DNA of 64,000 nucleotides from Acidaminococcus fermentans (GCF_009696675.1 NZ_VULN01000012.1:1-64000); one strand, 5' to 3'; counted from the stretch's first letter, positions 47,961 to 57,022 are shown. The notes: generated by a model not told the origin, from the sequence alone. Numbers and translations are program-made.

Positions 47961-48878
47961 TTATTCCTGCTTTTGGGCCTGGGCGGAAGGGCACTGAGCG
48001 GCCATGGCGCAGCAGGCACAGCCGGTGGGTTCGGCCTTCTTGGGGGCCTCCGGATCGCCTTCTACCGGTACGATGTCAACCAGGCACTTCCGCGGACATT
48101 TCTGTACGCAGATGCCGCAGCCATCGCACTTGGTGTAGTCAATGACCGGGATGCTGCCGTTGGGTGTATCTTCCAGGGTAATGCATTTCTGTGGGCAGTT
48201 CCGTACGCACATGCCGCAGCTGATGCAGGACACCTTGCAGTCGGTCATGGCGGCTTTGCCTTTTTCCCGGTTGTTGCACTGTACCAGGACTTTTTCGTTG
48301 GCCGGGATCATTTCGATCAGCAGCTGAGGGCAGGCCTTGGAGCAGGCACCGCAGCTGACGCATTTGTTGTAGTCGAATTCAGGCAGGCCGTTTTTCCCGA
48401 TTTTCAGGGCGCCGAAGTTGCAGGCGTCCACACAGGCACCGTCCCCGAAGCAGCCGAAGTTGCACTGGCCGGGGCCGCCGGCGTTGGCAGCCTTCACATA
48501 GCAGTTCTTGATGCCTTCCCGGTTGGCCACAGGGGTCCGGTTGGCGGTGCAGCCGTTGCAGTGGAGACGGGGGATGCTGCGGACGGCGTTTTCGTCATCG
48601 TTGGATTCCACCCCCATGATGGCGGCAATGGCTTTTTTGTTTTCCGCGCTGCAGACCACGCATTTGGTGGCGTCTTTTTCCTGACCGGAAACAATGGCGT
48701 CAGCCATGGCCCCGCAGCCGGCAAACCCGCACCCGCCGCAGTTGGCGCCGGGCAGCAGGTTGGTGATCTCCCCGATCCGGGGATCTTCTTCAACGGCAAA
48801 TTTCTTGCTGGCCGTAGCCAGTACCAGGCCGAATACGCCGCCCAGCACTGCGACCAGAATCACAGCAGTTGTAATCAT
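47961..48878 (-). CDS. rnfB: Rnf complex iron-sulfur subunit B
   Basis: This 305-residue membrane-anchored subunit accepts electrons from ferredoxin. An N-terminal span (residues 3-22) is followed by the 4Fe-4S domain GANCGGCGFAGCGAMADAI, and then CxxCxxCxxxCP ferredoxin motifs (CVSCGACSKACP, CISCGMCVRNCP, CDGCGICVQKCP). The protein carries a C-terminal tail TGCACCAMAAQCPSAQ with four more cysteines, not a standard ferredoxin motif and worth noting. It is last of the six rnf genes in the order C-D-G-E-A-B. Confidence 0.96.
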   Translation of the reverse strand: MITTAVILVAVLGGVFGLVLATASKKFAVEEDPRIGEITNLLPGANCGGCGFAGCGAMADAIVSGQEKDATKCVVCSAENKKAIAAIMGVESNDDENAVRSIPRLHCNGCTANRTPVANREGIKNCYVKAANAGGPGQCNFGCFGDGACVDACNFGALKIGKNGLPEFDYNKCVSCGACSKACPQLLIEMIPANEKVLVQCNNREKGKAAMTDCKVSCISCGMCVRNCPQKCITLEDTPNGSIPVIDYTKCDGCGICVQKCPRKCLVDIVPVEGDPEAPKKAEPTGCACCAMAAQCPSAQAQKQE

Positions 48879-48895
48879 AATTTTCAGCTCCTAAC

Positions 48896-49471
48896 TCAAT
48901 GGATGCCGCTCATCCCCATCATGGAAATGGACATGCAGCTGGCGGTGATCAAGGCAATGGGAAGGTTCTGGAGGCATTTGGGCAGAGCCTTTTCGTCCAG
49001 ACGTTCACGGATGCAGGAGAACAGCAGGATGGCCATGGTGTAACCGATGGACGTACCGATGGAGTTCACACAGGAATCCAGGAAGCTGTAGTTGCTTTCC
49101 ACGTTGATCAGCGCAATCCCCAGGATGGCGCAGTTGGTGGTGATCAGAGGCAGGTAGATACCCATGGCCTTGTGCAGGGAGGGCATGGCCTTTTTCATAA
49201 ACATTTCAACCAGCTGTACCAGGGTGGCGATGGCCAGGATGAAGACCAGGGTCTTCAGGTATTCCAGGTGGTAGGGCACCAGGAGCAGATGATAGCAGGC
49301 GTAGGACAGCATGGTGGACAGCAGCATAACGAAGGATACGGCGGCGCTCATGCCCACGGAGTTCTTGAAGTTCTTGGAAACCCCCAGGAAGGAGCACATT
49401 CCCAGGAACCGGGACAAAATGATGTTGGAAACGAAAATGGAGCTGAAGAGAATGCCGAAAGTACTATGCAT
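48896..49471 (-). CDS. rnfA: Rnf complex membrane subunit A
   Basis: This 191-residue integral membrane subunit has six spans. Conserved segments are FVSNIILSRFLGMCSFLGVS near residue 11 and LPLITTNCAILGIALIN near 99; the conserved cysteines (C23 region, C107 region) are thought to bind an iron-sulfur centre in the membrane between RnfA and RnfE. The ATG at 49471 follows AAAGAGGTG. Its start overlaps the end of rnfE by eight bases. Confidence 0.96.
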   Translation of the reverse strand: MHSTFGILFSSIFVSNIILSRFLGMCSFLGVSKNFKNSVGMSAAVSFVMLLSTMLSYACYHLLLVPYHLEYLKTLVFILAIATLVQLVEMFMKKAMPSLHKAMGIYLPLITTNCAILGIALINVESNYSFLDSCVNSIGTSIGYTMAILLFSCIRERLDEKALPKCLQNLPIALITASCMSISMMGMSGIH

Positions 49472-50060
49472 TGTGAGCACCTCTTTCTTTGAAGTAGTTG
49501 ACTGTGGCGAATACAAAGCCCATGGTCAGGAAGGCTCCGGCCGGCAGGATGAAAATCAGTACCGGCTGATAAGCAGCAGGGAGAACGGCGTGGTCCAGCA
49601 GTTTGCCGGAACCGATCAGTTCCCGGAAGAAGGCGATGCAGCTCAGAGCGAAGGTGAAGCCGATGCCCATGCCGATGGCGTCCAGGGCGGATTCGATCAC
49701 GCCGTGGTCGCAGGCGAAGGCTTCTGCACGGCCCAGAACGATACAGTTAACCACGATCAGAGGAACGAATACGCCCAGGGCTGCGTACAGCGCCGGTACG
49801 AAAGCGTTCATCAGCATTTCCAGCACAGTTACCACGGAAGCGATAACCACGATGTAGCAGGGAATATGGATCTGGTCCGGAATCAGTTTCCGGATGGCAG
49901 CGATGATCATGTTGGTGAAAACCAGCACGAAGGTAAAGGCACAGCCCATACCGATGGCGTTGGTCATGGAAGTACTGGTGGCCAGCGACGGACATACACC
50001 CAGCAGCTGGACGAACAGTGGGTTTTCCTTGATGATACCTTTGGTCAATTCATGCAGCAT
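49464..50060 (-). CDS. rnfE: Rnf complex membrane subunit E
   Basis: This 198-residue membrane subunit has six spans and is homologous to RnfA. KENPLFVQLLGVCPSLATSTS and FVPLIVVNCIVLGRAEAFA are the conserved cysteine-bearing segments. With RnfA and RnfD it forms the ion-translocating membrane core. The ATG at 50060 follows AAAGGACTGA, five bases after the rnfG stop. Confidence 0.96.
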   Translation of the reverse strand: MLHELTKGIIKENPLFVQLLGVCPSLATSTSMTNAIGMGCAFTFVLVFTNMIIAAIRKLIPDQIHIPCYIVVIASVVTVLEMLMNAFVPALYAALGVFVPLIVVNCIVLGRAEAFACDHGVIESALDAIGMGIGFTFALSCIAFFRELIGSGKLLDHAVLPAAYQPVLIFILPAGAFLTMGFVFATVNYFKERGAHNA

Positions 50061-50065
50061 CTCGA

Positions 50066-50635
50066 TCAGTCCTTTCCATTGGCATGATTCTTCATGTAGT
50101 CTTCCCGGGCGGCATTGACGCCGGTGACCACAGCTCTGGAAGTGATAGTTGCCGCAGTGATGGCCTTGATTTCATTGGGCTTGCCAGGTTCCTGTTTGGT
50201 GACCGCCAGGGCATCCTTCAGGGGTTTGCCCTTGAACTGGGCCTGCCAGGCAGGTTCCGTGCTCTTGGCGCCCAGGCCAGGGGTTTCACTGTGGTTCATG
50301 ACTTTGATCCCGGTGATTTTGTCCCCATCTTTGGAGATGCCCACCATCAGGGTCACTTTTCCGCCGTACCCGCTGGGGGTCACGGTGTAGATGTAGCCGT
50401 TGGGCTTGCCGTTCTTGGAGGACTGCTGTACATCAGTGATCAGTCCGCCGGGAGCCGGCAGCTTTTTCAGATTGCCCAGATCGGGCAGCACCACCTTGTA
50501 GGCGGCCCGGGTATCGGCTTCATGTTTCTTGGCAATGGTATCCTTGGTCCCTTCATGGGCGGCGGCCACAAGACCTACGCTGACGCCGCAGATGATTGCC
50601 AGGATGCCGGTATATTTCACAAAGAGGTTGCTCAT
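50066..50635 (-). CDS. rnfG: Rnf complex flavoprotein subunit G
   Basis: This 189-residue protein has an N-terminal membrane anchor (residues 8-26) and a periplasm-facing FMN-binding domain with ITGIKVMNHSETPGLGAKS and the flavinylation segment ITAATITSRAVVTGVN, where the threonine is the expected covalent FMN site added by ApbE. The usual motif is SGAT-T/S; here the serine-glycine is replaced by alanines (AATIT), a mild deviation. The start overlaps the rnfD stop (ATGA), so translation is coupled. Confidence 0.94.
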   Translation of the reverse strand: MSNLFVKYTGILAIICGVSVGLVAAAHEGTKDTIAKKHEADTRAAYKVVLPDLGNLKKLPAPGGLITDVQQSSKNGKPNGYIYTVTPSGYGGKVTLMVGISKDGDKITGIKVMNHSETPGLGAKSTEPAWQAQFKGKPLKDALAVTKQEPGKPNEIKAITAATITSRAVVTGVNAAREDYMKNHANGKD

Positions 50636-51666
50636 TTTTTCTGACCTCCTCCGAAGGATACGTTCCGAACGAACCGGTCAATCATGGGAGTGACCATGTT
50701 CATCATCAGGATGGAATAGCACACGCCTTCCGTGTAGCTGCCCCGCAGACGGATCAGGGAAGTCAGGACGCCCAGACCGATGGCATAGATGATCTTGCCT
50801 TTTTTGGTGATGGGGGAGGTGACCCAGTCAGTGGCCATGAAGAAAGCACCGATCATCAGGCCGCCGGCGAACAGATGGTACAGAGGGAAAGTGGAGGGAT
50901 AACCCATCACAGCCCCATAGATCCCGGTGATCACAACCACCGTGCCCAGATAGAAGGCAGGGATCCGCCAGTCGATGAGCTTTTTCCAGATCAGGTACAG
51001 GCCGCCCAGGACCAGTGCAGGGACGCAGGTTTCACCCAGGGAGCCGCCCACGTTGCCGATGAACAGGTCGGACAGGGAAGGCAGCTGGGAGGCGGCGGCA
51101 CCGCCGGCCTGCCATACTTTTTCCGTCATCCGCATTACGGCCAGCGGAGTGGCGGCAGTGGTGGCGTCAGCCCCGGCGGTGGTAGCTGTTACGGCAGCCG
51201 CTTTGGTGGCGGGGATGACCCAGGTGGTCATCTGCTGGGGGAAAGAAGCCAGCAGGATGGCACGGCCGATATGGGCCGGGTTGAAGATGTTCTTGCCCAA
51301 GCCGCCGAAAATGGCTTTGCCGATCACAACAGCGAACATGCCCCCCAGGACAGCCATGTAGCTGGGCAGGGAAGCAGGCAGGCACAGGGCCAGCAGGAGA
51401 CCGGTCAGAGCAGCAGAGCCGTCTTTGATGGTGTCCTTCTTCACGCCCATAACCTTGTTGGCCAGTTTTTCAAAAATAATGGCAGAAAGCACGCAGCATA
51501 CGATCACCCGGACCGCATCCACGCGGAAATAATAGACAGAAGCCAGGACAGCCGGTACCAGTGCCAGGATGACTTCCCGCATGGACTTGCTGATGGTGAG
51601 CCCACAGTGCATGTGGGGAGACGAGGAAACGAGAACCAGCGGTTTCGGTTCTTTAATAGGTTCCAT
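50632..51666 (-). CDS. rnfD: Rnf complex membrane flavoprotein subunit D
   Basis: This 344-residue subunit has about ten spans, opens VSSSPHMHCGLTISKSMREV and contains the segment DGSAALTGLLLALCLPA near residue 80. A later flavin-linked threonine region is the target of ApbE. The ATG at 51666 is the likely start, but a TTG six bases upstream (51672) is better spaced from AAAGGA and may be used instead. It carries flavin and ion-path elements of the sodium- or proton-pumping Rnf complex. Confidence 0.94.
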   Translation of the reverse strand: MEPIKEPKPLVLVSSSPHMHCGLTISKSMREVILALVPAVLASVYYFRVDAVRVIVCCVLSAIIFEKLANKVMGVKKDTIKDGSAALTGLLLALCLPASLPSYMAVLGGMFAVVIGKAIFGGLGKNIFNPAHIGRAILLASFPQQMTTWVIPATKAAAVTATTAGADATTAATPLAVMRMTEKVWQAGGAAASQLPSLSDLFIGNVGGSLGETCVPALVLGGLYLIWKKLIDWRIPAFYLGTVVVITGIYGAVMGYPSTFPLYHLFAGGLMIGAFFMATDWVTSPITKKGKIIYAIGLGVLTSLIRLRGSYTEGVCYSILMMNMVTPMIDRFVRNVSFGGGQKK

Positions 51667-51692
51667 AATCAATATCCAGTCCTTTCGCGAAA

Positions 51693-53060
51693 TTATTTGT
51701 CGAATTTATAGAAGGGGTTGTGACCGCCGTCACCTTTCCCTCTGATAAATTGCTTGCCCATCCGGATGTACTGCACCAGAGGAATGTGGGCAGGGCATAC
51801 GAAAGCACAGGATCCGCATTCGATGCAGGCATGGCAGAAGAACCGTTCCGCATCATCCCAGTTCTGTTTCTTCACAGCCTGGACGATTTCCGTGGGTTCC
51901 AGCTTCATGGGGCAGGCATCCACGCAGCGGGCGCAGTGCACGCAGGGATCCGGTTCATGATATTGGGCAAAAGGAGAGTTGGAATTGAAGATCAGGAGAC
52001 CGCTGGAACCCTTGGTGATGGGGTAGTCCAGGGAGTTGACGGCAAAGCCCATCATCATCCCGCCGGAAATGATCTTTCCGGGAGCCCCTTCCAGACCGCC
52101 GGCGGCTTTTTCCACAGCGTCGCTGTAGAGGGTCCCCAGACGGACGATATAGTTCCCCGGTTTCTTTACGCCGTCACCGCTGATGGTTACGACTCTTTCG
52201 TACAGGGGGATGTTGTTCTTGACGGCCCGGCAGGCTGCCACCGCAGTGCCCACGTTGTCCACGATCACCCCTACATCCGCAGGCAGACCCCGGTCAGGGA
52301 CCGTACGGCCGGTAGCGGCATAGATCAGGTGTTTTTCAGAACCCTGAGGGTACTTTTCCTTGCAGACGCAGACTTCGATGTTGGCTTCCCCGGCCACTTT
52401 CTTCTGCATCAGTTCGATGGCGTCAGGCTTGTTGTCTTCGATGCCGATGACGCCTTTGGCAGCGCCGGAGGCCAGCATGAAGTACTTCAGGCCCTGGATG
52501 ATTTCGTCGGCGTATTCCAGCAGGGTACGGTGGTCAGCCGTGACGAAGGGTTCGCATTCGATCCCGTTCAGCAGGATCGTGTCGATGGGGCAGTGGCCTT
52601 CCTTGGGAGGAGCATACTTCACTGCCGTAGGGAAGGTGGCGCCGCCCATGCCGGCGATCCCTTTTTCCCGCAGGACCTGACGGATCAGATCCGGGGTGAT
52701 TTCTTCCTCGCTGCGGGGTTTGATATCCTCGCACAGGGTGTCCTGGCCATCATTTTTGATGACCACGCACTGGGAAATCATGCCGTTGGGCATATACCGA
52801 TTCTCCAGTTTCATGACCATGCCGCTGACGCTGGCATGGATGTTGGTGCTGACGAAACCGCCTGCTTCACCAATCACCTGTCCGATCGTGACCTTATCCC
52901 CTGGTTTTACCACCGGCTTGGCCGGAGCACCAATGTGCTGGGAAAGCGGAATGTACACCACGTCCGGAGCCGGGCATCTTTCGATGGCCACTTTGTCGGT
53001 CAAGGACTTGCTGGGGGGTACTTCTACACCGCCCATGAAACTTGCTTCTTGTGCAGACAT
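51693..53060 (-). CDS. rnfC: Rnf complex NADH-binding subunit C
   Basis: This 455-residue peripheral subunit is first in the operon. An N-terminal barrel-sandwich-like domain (residues 40-100) precedes the FMN/NADH-binding Rossmann part (GIAGMGGATFPTAVKYAPP near 148 and LLNGIECEPFVTADHR near 175), then two [4Fe-4S] motifs, CVHCARCVDACPMKLEP near 378 and CIECGSCAFVCPAHIP near 417. It is the site of NAD+ reduction with electrons arriving from ferredoxin through RnfB. The ATG at 53060 follows AGAGGTG. A promoter lies at 53103-53131. Confidence 0.96.
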   Translation of the reverse strand: MSAQEASFMGGVEVPPSKSLTDKVAIERCPAPDVVYIPLSQHIGAPAKPVVKPGDKVTIGQVIGEAGGFVSTNIHASVSGMVMKLENRYMPNGMISQCVVIKNDGQDTLCEDIKPRSEEEITPDLIRQVLREKGIAGMGGATFPTAVKYAPPKEGHCPIDTILLNGIECEPFVTADHRTLLEYADEIIQGLKYFMLASGAAKGVIGIEDNKPDAIELMQKKVAGEANIEVCVCKEKYPQGSEKHLIYAATGRTVPDRGLPADVGVIVDNVGTAVAACRAVKNNIPLYERVVTISGDGVKKPGNYIVRLGTLYSDAVEKAAGGLEGAPGKIISGGMMMGFAVNSLDYPITKGSSGLLIFNSNSPFAQYHEPDPCVHCARCVDACPMKLEPTEIVQAVKKQNWDDAERFFCHACIECGSCAFVCPAHIPLVQYIRMGKQFIRGKGDGGHNPFYKFDK

Positions 53061-53102
53061 TCAGTTCACCTCTAACCTTTCATGTGTCAACTTCAAGTAA
53101 AA

Positions 53103-53131
53103 ATTATATATTGTTAAATCGCAAAAAACAA
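53103..53131 (-). promoter_or_regulatory. rnf operon promoter
   Basis: On the minus strand TTGTTT (53131-53126), a 17-bp spacer and TATAAT (53108-53103), 43 bp before rnfC. Confidence 0.75.
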
Positions 53132-53340
53132 GGGGTGAAAGAGGCCTGTCAAGAGAAGATGAAAAAAATTACGCAAAATTTTTCTTCTCAAAAAGTTTAC
53201 AAAAACTCATGCAGAAAATTGTAAAATAGTTTATAATAATGAGCGTGGCAGGTGGATTTTTGTACAGCTGAAAGAATTGAAAAAATCTTGTGAAAACACT
53301 GTCTATATAGCCATATATATTTTAGGAAGCGATTTTTTAA
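53132..53340. other. AT-rich divergent spacer
   Basis: Gene-free, AT-rich DNA between rnfC and the radical SAM gene with several TATAAT-like boxes (for example 53231-53236). No operator or stem could be singled out; the plus-strand promoter must lie here. Confidence 0.5.
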
Positions 53341-53359
53341 AACTCTGGAGGAAATACCC

Positions 53360-54268
53360 ATGTTTGGACTTTATTTCGATGATTATGATACGCCGGTGTT
53401 CCGTCCCCCCAGCGAAGCCAACAGCTTCATCCTGCGGGTGACCCGGGGCTGCGCCCACAACACCTGCACCTTCTGTGCCATGTACAAGGACGTGCAGTTC
53501 ACTGTATGCCCGGACGAGGAGATCTCCCGGCAGATCGCCCTGGCGGCCCAGTATGCCCGGAACCAGGTGAAGCGGATCTTCCTGGCGGACGGGGATGCCC
53601 TGGTGCTCCCTACGGAAAAGCTGCTGAAGATCCTGGAAGTGCTCTACCGGACCTTCCCCAACCTCCAGCGGGTCACGTCCTACGCCGGTCCCCGGGACAT
53701 CCTGCGGAAAAGCGATGAGGACATGATCCGGCTCCAGGAAGCGGGCCTGAAGATGCTGTATTTCGGCCTGGAAACCGGGGACACGGAGCTGCTGGCCCGG
53801 ATCAAAAAAGGGGTTACCGGGGAAGAAGCCGTTGCTGCCGGCCAGAAAGTGGTCCGCTGCGGCATGAAGCTGTCCATGATGGTAATCGCCGGTCTGGGAG
53901 GCAAAGACGGCAGCGAACGCCATGCTGTGGAAACCGGCAAAGCCGTCACTGCCATCCAGCCCAACATGCTCAGCGTGCTGACCCTGCGGCTGTACAAGGG
54001 AACGGAGATGCTCCGGCAGTTCGAAGCCGGGGAATTCGAACTGCTGTCTCCGGCGGGACTGGCCCGGGAAGTCCATACCATGCTGGAACATGTGGAGATC
54101 CGGCCCGGGAACCACACCCTGTTCCGGAGCAACCACATTTCCAACTACGTGCCCCTGGCCGGAACCCTGCCCCAGGACCGGGACCGGCTGCTCCGGGAGC
54201 TGGAAGTTTCCATGGAGAAACTTTCAAAATTGACGGATTGGGAAGTTTATACTAATATGGAGTATTGA
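53360..54268 (+). CDS. Radical SAM protein of unknown role
   Basis: This 302-residue protein has a radical SAM core. The cluster motif reads RGCAHNTCTFC, that is Cx4CxxC with one extra residue compared with the usual Cx3CxxC. Further core segments are IFLADGDALVLPTEKLLKIL near residue 75 and LYFGLETGDTELLARIKKG near 138. The protein is related to the group annotated as elongator-like or coproporphyrinogen-oxidase-like radical SAM proteins, without a reliable functional call. The ATG at 53360 follows GGAGGAAA. It precedes an NlpC/P60 gene by 61 bp. Confidence 0.85.
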   Translation: MFGLYFDDYDTPVFRPPSEANSFILRVTRGCAHNTCTFCAMYKDVQFTVCPDEEISRQIALAAQYARNQVKRIFLADGDALVLPTEKLLKILEVLYRTFPNLQRVTSYAGPRDILRKSDEDMIRLQEAGLKMLYFGLETGDTELLARIKKGVTGEEAVAAGQKVVRCGMKLSMMVIAGLGGKDGSERHAVETGKAVTAIQPNMLSVLTLRLYKGTEMLRQFEAGEFELLSPAGLAREVHTMLEHVEIRPGNHTLFRSNHISNYVPLAGTLPQDRDRLLRELEVSMEKLSKLTDWEVYTNMEY

Positions 54269-54329
54269 GAGTGTATCATTTCTGATATTCTGAAGGGATT
54301 TTTCCGGTTACAAGAAAAGAGGCACCACT

Positions 54330-55028
54330 ATGAAACTGCATAAGCTCGTTACAGCGCTGGTCCTGGCTGTACTGGCTCTGCCCCTTTCGGCAGGTGCGGC
54401 TGCCCATCGGGCGGCTCCTCTGAAGGTGGGGGACAAAGGCTGGAAAGTCAAAACGGTGCAGATCAAACTGAACGCCATCGGCATGAAGACCCCCCAGACG
54501 GGGAAATACACCCGGGAACTGGAAACCCAGGTCCGGAACTTCCAGAAGGAACACAAACTGCCGGCCACCGGGAAAGTGGACGACACCACCTATTTTCGGA
54601 TTCAGGAGGCCGCCTTTGAAAAAGAGGGGATCCACGGGGTGAAGGGAGAGGATGTGGTCCGGACCGCCTCCCGGTACAAGGGGGTTCCCTACAGCTTCGG
54701 AGGGACCACTCCACGGGCTTTTGACTGCTCCGGCTATGTCCAGTACGTGTTCCGGCAGCACAAGGCCCAGCTGCCCCGGACGGCGGACCTGCAGTTCGAG
54801 AAGGGCCTCTTTGTGACCCAGCGGCAGCTGAAGCCCGGGGACCTGGTGTTCTTCTCCACCTACGAGCCCGGGGCATCCCATGTGGGGATCTATGCCGGGA
54901 ACGGGTTGTTCTGGAATGCCACCTCCTCCCGGGGGGTACGGCTGTGCAGTCTGTCCGACGATTACTGGAAATCCAGATATTACGGTGCAAAACGGGTCCT
55001 GGTCCCGGTGCACAAATCATATCGCTAA
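54330..55028 (+). CDS. Secreted NlpC/P60 peptidoglycan hydrolase with PG-binding domain
   Basis: This 232-residue exported protein has a signal peptide (residues 1-25, ending LSAGAAA). A peptidoglycan-binding type 1 domain lies at 32-90 (VKTVQIKLNAIGM, VRNFQKEHKLPATGKVDDTT), followed by an NlpC/P60 cysteine-peptidase domain at 105-232. The catalytic cysteine is in AFDCSGYVQYVF, the histidine in SHVGIYAG and the third polar residue in FWNATSSRGV. It should cleave stem peptides of peptidoglycan outside the membrane. It starts at the ATG at 54330. Confidence 0.94.
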   Translation: MKLHKLVTALVLAVLALPLSAGAAAHRAAPLKVGDKGWKVKTVQIKLNAIGMKTPQTGKYTRELETQVRNFQKEHKLPATGKVDDTTYFRIQEAAFEKEGIHGVKGEDVVRTASRYKGVPYSFGGTTPRAFDCSGYVQYVFRQHKAQLPRTADLQFEKGLFVTQRQLKPGDLVFFSTYEPGASHVGIYAGNGLFWNATSSRGVRLCSLSDDYWKSRYYGAKRVLVPVHKSYR

Positions 55029-55049
55029 AGCGAATCAGGGGGTAAATCG

Positions 55050-56957
55050 ATGATTAGGGAACGACGCAATAAGGAAAAACTGACCAGCTACTACAACAAA
55101 TTTGTGGAGGAGGGCATTATAGACCCCAACGTCCATCCGTGGGTAGCGGAGTCCTGGCGCCGGTGCGAAGCACGGAAACTGAACCATGAGACCATGCCGT
55201 CCAACGGGGTGCGCCTGTCGCCCCAGGAGCTGGAAAAGGCCCTGGAAGTCCATGAGGATGTGGTGAAGTATGTGGACGGGCTCTTTGAACAGAACAAACA
55301 GTATTTCAATTCTCACAACCTGAGCATGCTGCTGGTGGATGAGGACGGGTATGTACTGAAGAACTATGCCCTGCCCTTTTTCCAGCGGAGCATCGAGGAT
55401 ATCCAGGGCATGCGGGTCCTGGAGGAGGATGTGGGTACTTCCAGCATCTGTGTGGCCCGGAGCCACAATGTGCCCTTCCTGATGTTCGGCCCGGAAATGT
55501 GGATCCGGGAAAGCCATTCCGGGGATGCCTGCTCGGCTCCCATCGATGTGGCCGGCCAGGGCCGGTACATCCTGTCCCTGTTCTCCCTGGACCAGAACGA
55601 TCTGCCCTATGACATCCTGCTGAGCCTGCTCATGACCATGAAATATTCCGTGGAGAACTTCCTGACCATGCTGGCCTACTGGAAGGTCTGCGGCCTGATC
55701 TCCGAAGAGATCCCCGCCTCCGTCTACTGGGTGAACCCGGACGGAACCCTGCGGTATGCCAACAGCAATGGCCGGAAGCGGATGGAAGGGAAGGACCGGC
55801 TGGATGAAGTGTTCCTGAACTATGAGCACATCCCCATCCAGAAAGGGCTGTCCGGGAAGAGCACCATCCGGAAGGAAATCACCTGGATCACCCAGGACCG
55901 GACCTATGAAGATGTGACCAGCGTACTGCCGGTGAAGACCGGGGGGAAGGTGGACAGTGTGGTGATCATCACCATGGCCATTGAAGACCTGAAGACCACC
56001 ATCGCCCATGCCACCGGGTACAGCTCCCGGTACAGTCTGTACAGCATGGTGGGGAATTCCAGCGAGTTCCTGGCCCTCCAGCACAAGGCCGCCCGGGTGG
56101 CCCGGGGGGACAACAACCTGCTGCTCCAGGGGGAACCGGGTACCGGCAAACAGCGCCTGGCCCACGGGATCCATCAGGCCAGCCCCAGAGCGGCGGCACC
56201 GCTCATTACCGTACGGGGCCATGACGGGTCCGAAGCGGAACTGGAAGCGGAATTCTTCGGCAGCGACGACGGAGCCGGCCATGTAACCGCCGGGGCCCTG
56301 GAACTGGCCAACGGAGGCACCCTGTTCCTGGACGAAATTGAAAAATTCCCCACCAAACTGGAAGATGCCCTGGCGGACGCCCTGAAGAACGGGGTCCTGA
56401 ACTGGGAAACCGGCACCCGCCGGAAATACAATGTGCGGGTGATCGCCGCCTGCGATTCCAACCTGAAACGGCTGACCGACAAGGGACTGTTTTCCCGGAA
56501 CCTGTATGAGCAGGTGATCGGGACGGTGATCCGGGTACCGCCTCTGCGGGAGCGGGTGGAAGACGTGGAAGTGATCGCCAACCACATCCTGACGGAAATG
56601 GCCGCCCGGCACAACATGCCTGGCAAGACCCTGTCCAAGGAAGCCCTCCAGCTGCTGAACAGCTGCCAGTGGCCCGGGAACATCAAACAGCTCCAGGGGG
56701 TCATCGAACAAGCCTTCTTCCACACCTCCGGAAGCGTCATCGAAGCCTCCCACATCAAACTGCCGGGAGAACACCGGATTGAAAAATCCTGGAAGCACGA
56801 CAAGGATGCCTTTGTGGCCGCCTGGAAAGCCGCCGGGGGCAATATCAGCAAACTGGCCCTGATGCTGGACGTAAGCCGGGTGACCCTGTACCGGTACCTG
56901 AAGAAATTCAACCTGGGACCGGAAGAGAAGAAGAATCGGGGAAAGAAAGAGAAATAA
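55050..56957 (+). CDS. AcoR-like AAA+ transcriptional regulator lacking the GAFTGA loop
   Basis: This 635-residue protein has a GAF-type sensor region (about 75-215), a PAS-like middle (220-315), an AAA+ domain (330-560) and a Fis-type helix-turn-helix at the C-terminus (ISKLALMLDVSRVTLYRYLKK, 593-613). Walker A is GEPGTGKQ (361-368) and Walker B TLFLDEIE (424-431). Where sigma-54 activators have GAFTGA, this one has DDGAGHVTAG (407-416), so the loop needed to contact sigma-54 is lost. It probably works with another sigma factor or as a repressor, as known for TyrR-like proteins. Effector and targets are unknown. Starts at the ATG at 55050. Confidence 0.85.
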   Translation: MIRERRNKEKLTSYYNKFVEEGIIDPNVHPWVAESWRRCEARKLNHETMPSNGVRLSPQELEKALEVHEDVVKYVDGLFEQNKQYFNSHNLSMLLVDEDGYVLKNYALPFFQRSIEDIQGMRVLEEDVGTSSICVARSHNVPFLMFGPEMWIRESHSGDACSAPIDVAGQGRYILSLFSLDQNDLPYDILLSLLMTMKYSVENFLTMLAYWKVCGLISEEIPASVYWVNPDGTLRYANSNGRKRMEGKDRLDEVFLNYEHIPIQKGLSGKSTIRKEITWITQDRTYEDVTSVLPVKTGGKVDSVVIITMAIEDLKTTIAHATGYSSRYSLYSMVGNSSEFLALQHKAARVARGDNNLLLQGEPGTGKQRLAHGIHQASPRAAAPLITVRGHDGSEAELEAEFFGSDDGAGHVTAGALELANGGTLFLDEIEKFPTKLEDALADALKNGVLNWETGTRRKYNVRVIAACDSNLKRLTDKGLFSRNLYEQVIGTVIRVPPLRERVEDVEVIANHILTEMAARHNMPGKTLSKEALQLLNSCQWPGNIKQLQGVIEQAFFHTSGSVIEASHIKLPGEHRIEKSWKHDKDAFVAAWKAAGGNISKLALMLDVSRVTLYRYLKKFNLGPEEKKNRGKKEK

Positions 56958-57000
56958 AAAAGGTGGTGTTGCACAGTATGTGCAGCACCACCCTCTTGTT
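56956..57000 (+). terminator. Hairpin terminator after the AcoR-like gene
   Basis: GGTGGTGTTGCACA (56962-56975) pairs with TGTGCAGCACCACC (56979-56992, one G-U), preceded by As and followed by CTCTTGTT. Confidence 0.75.
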
Positions 57001-57022
57001 CAGACAATAAGGAGAAAAACAG

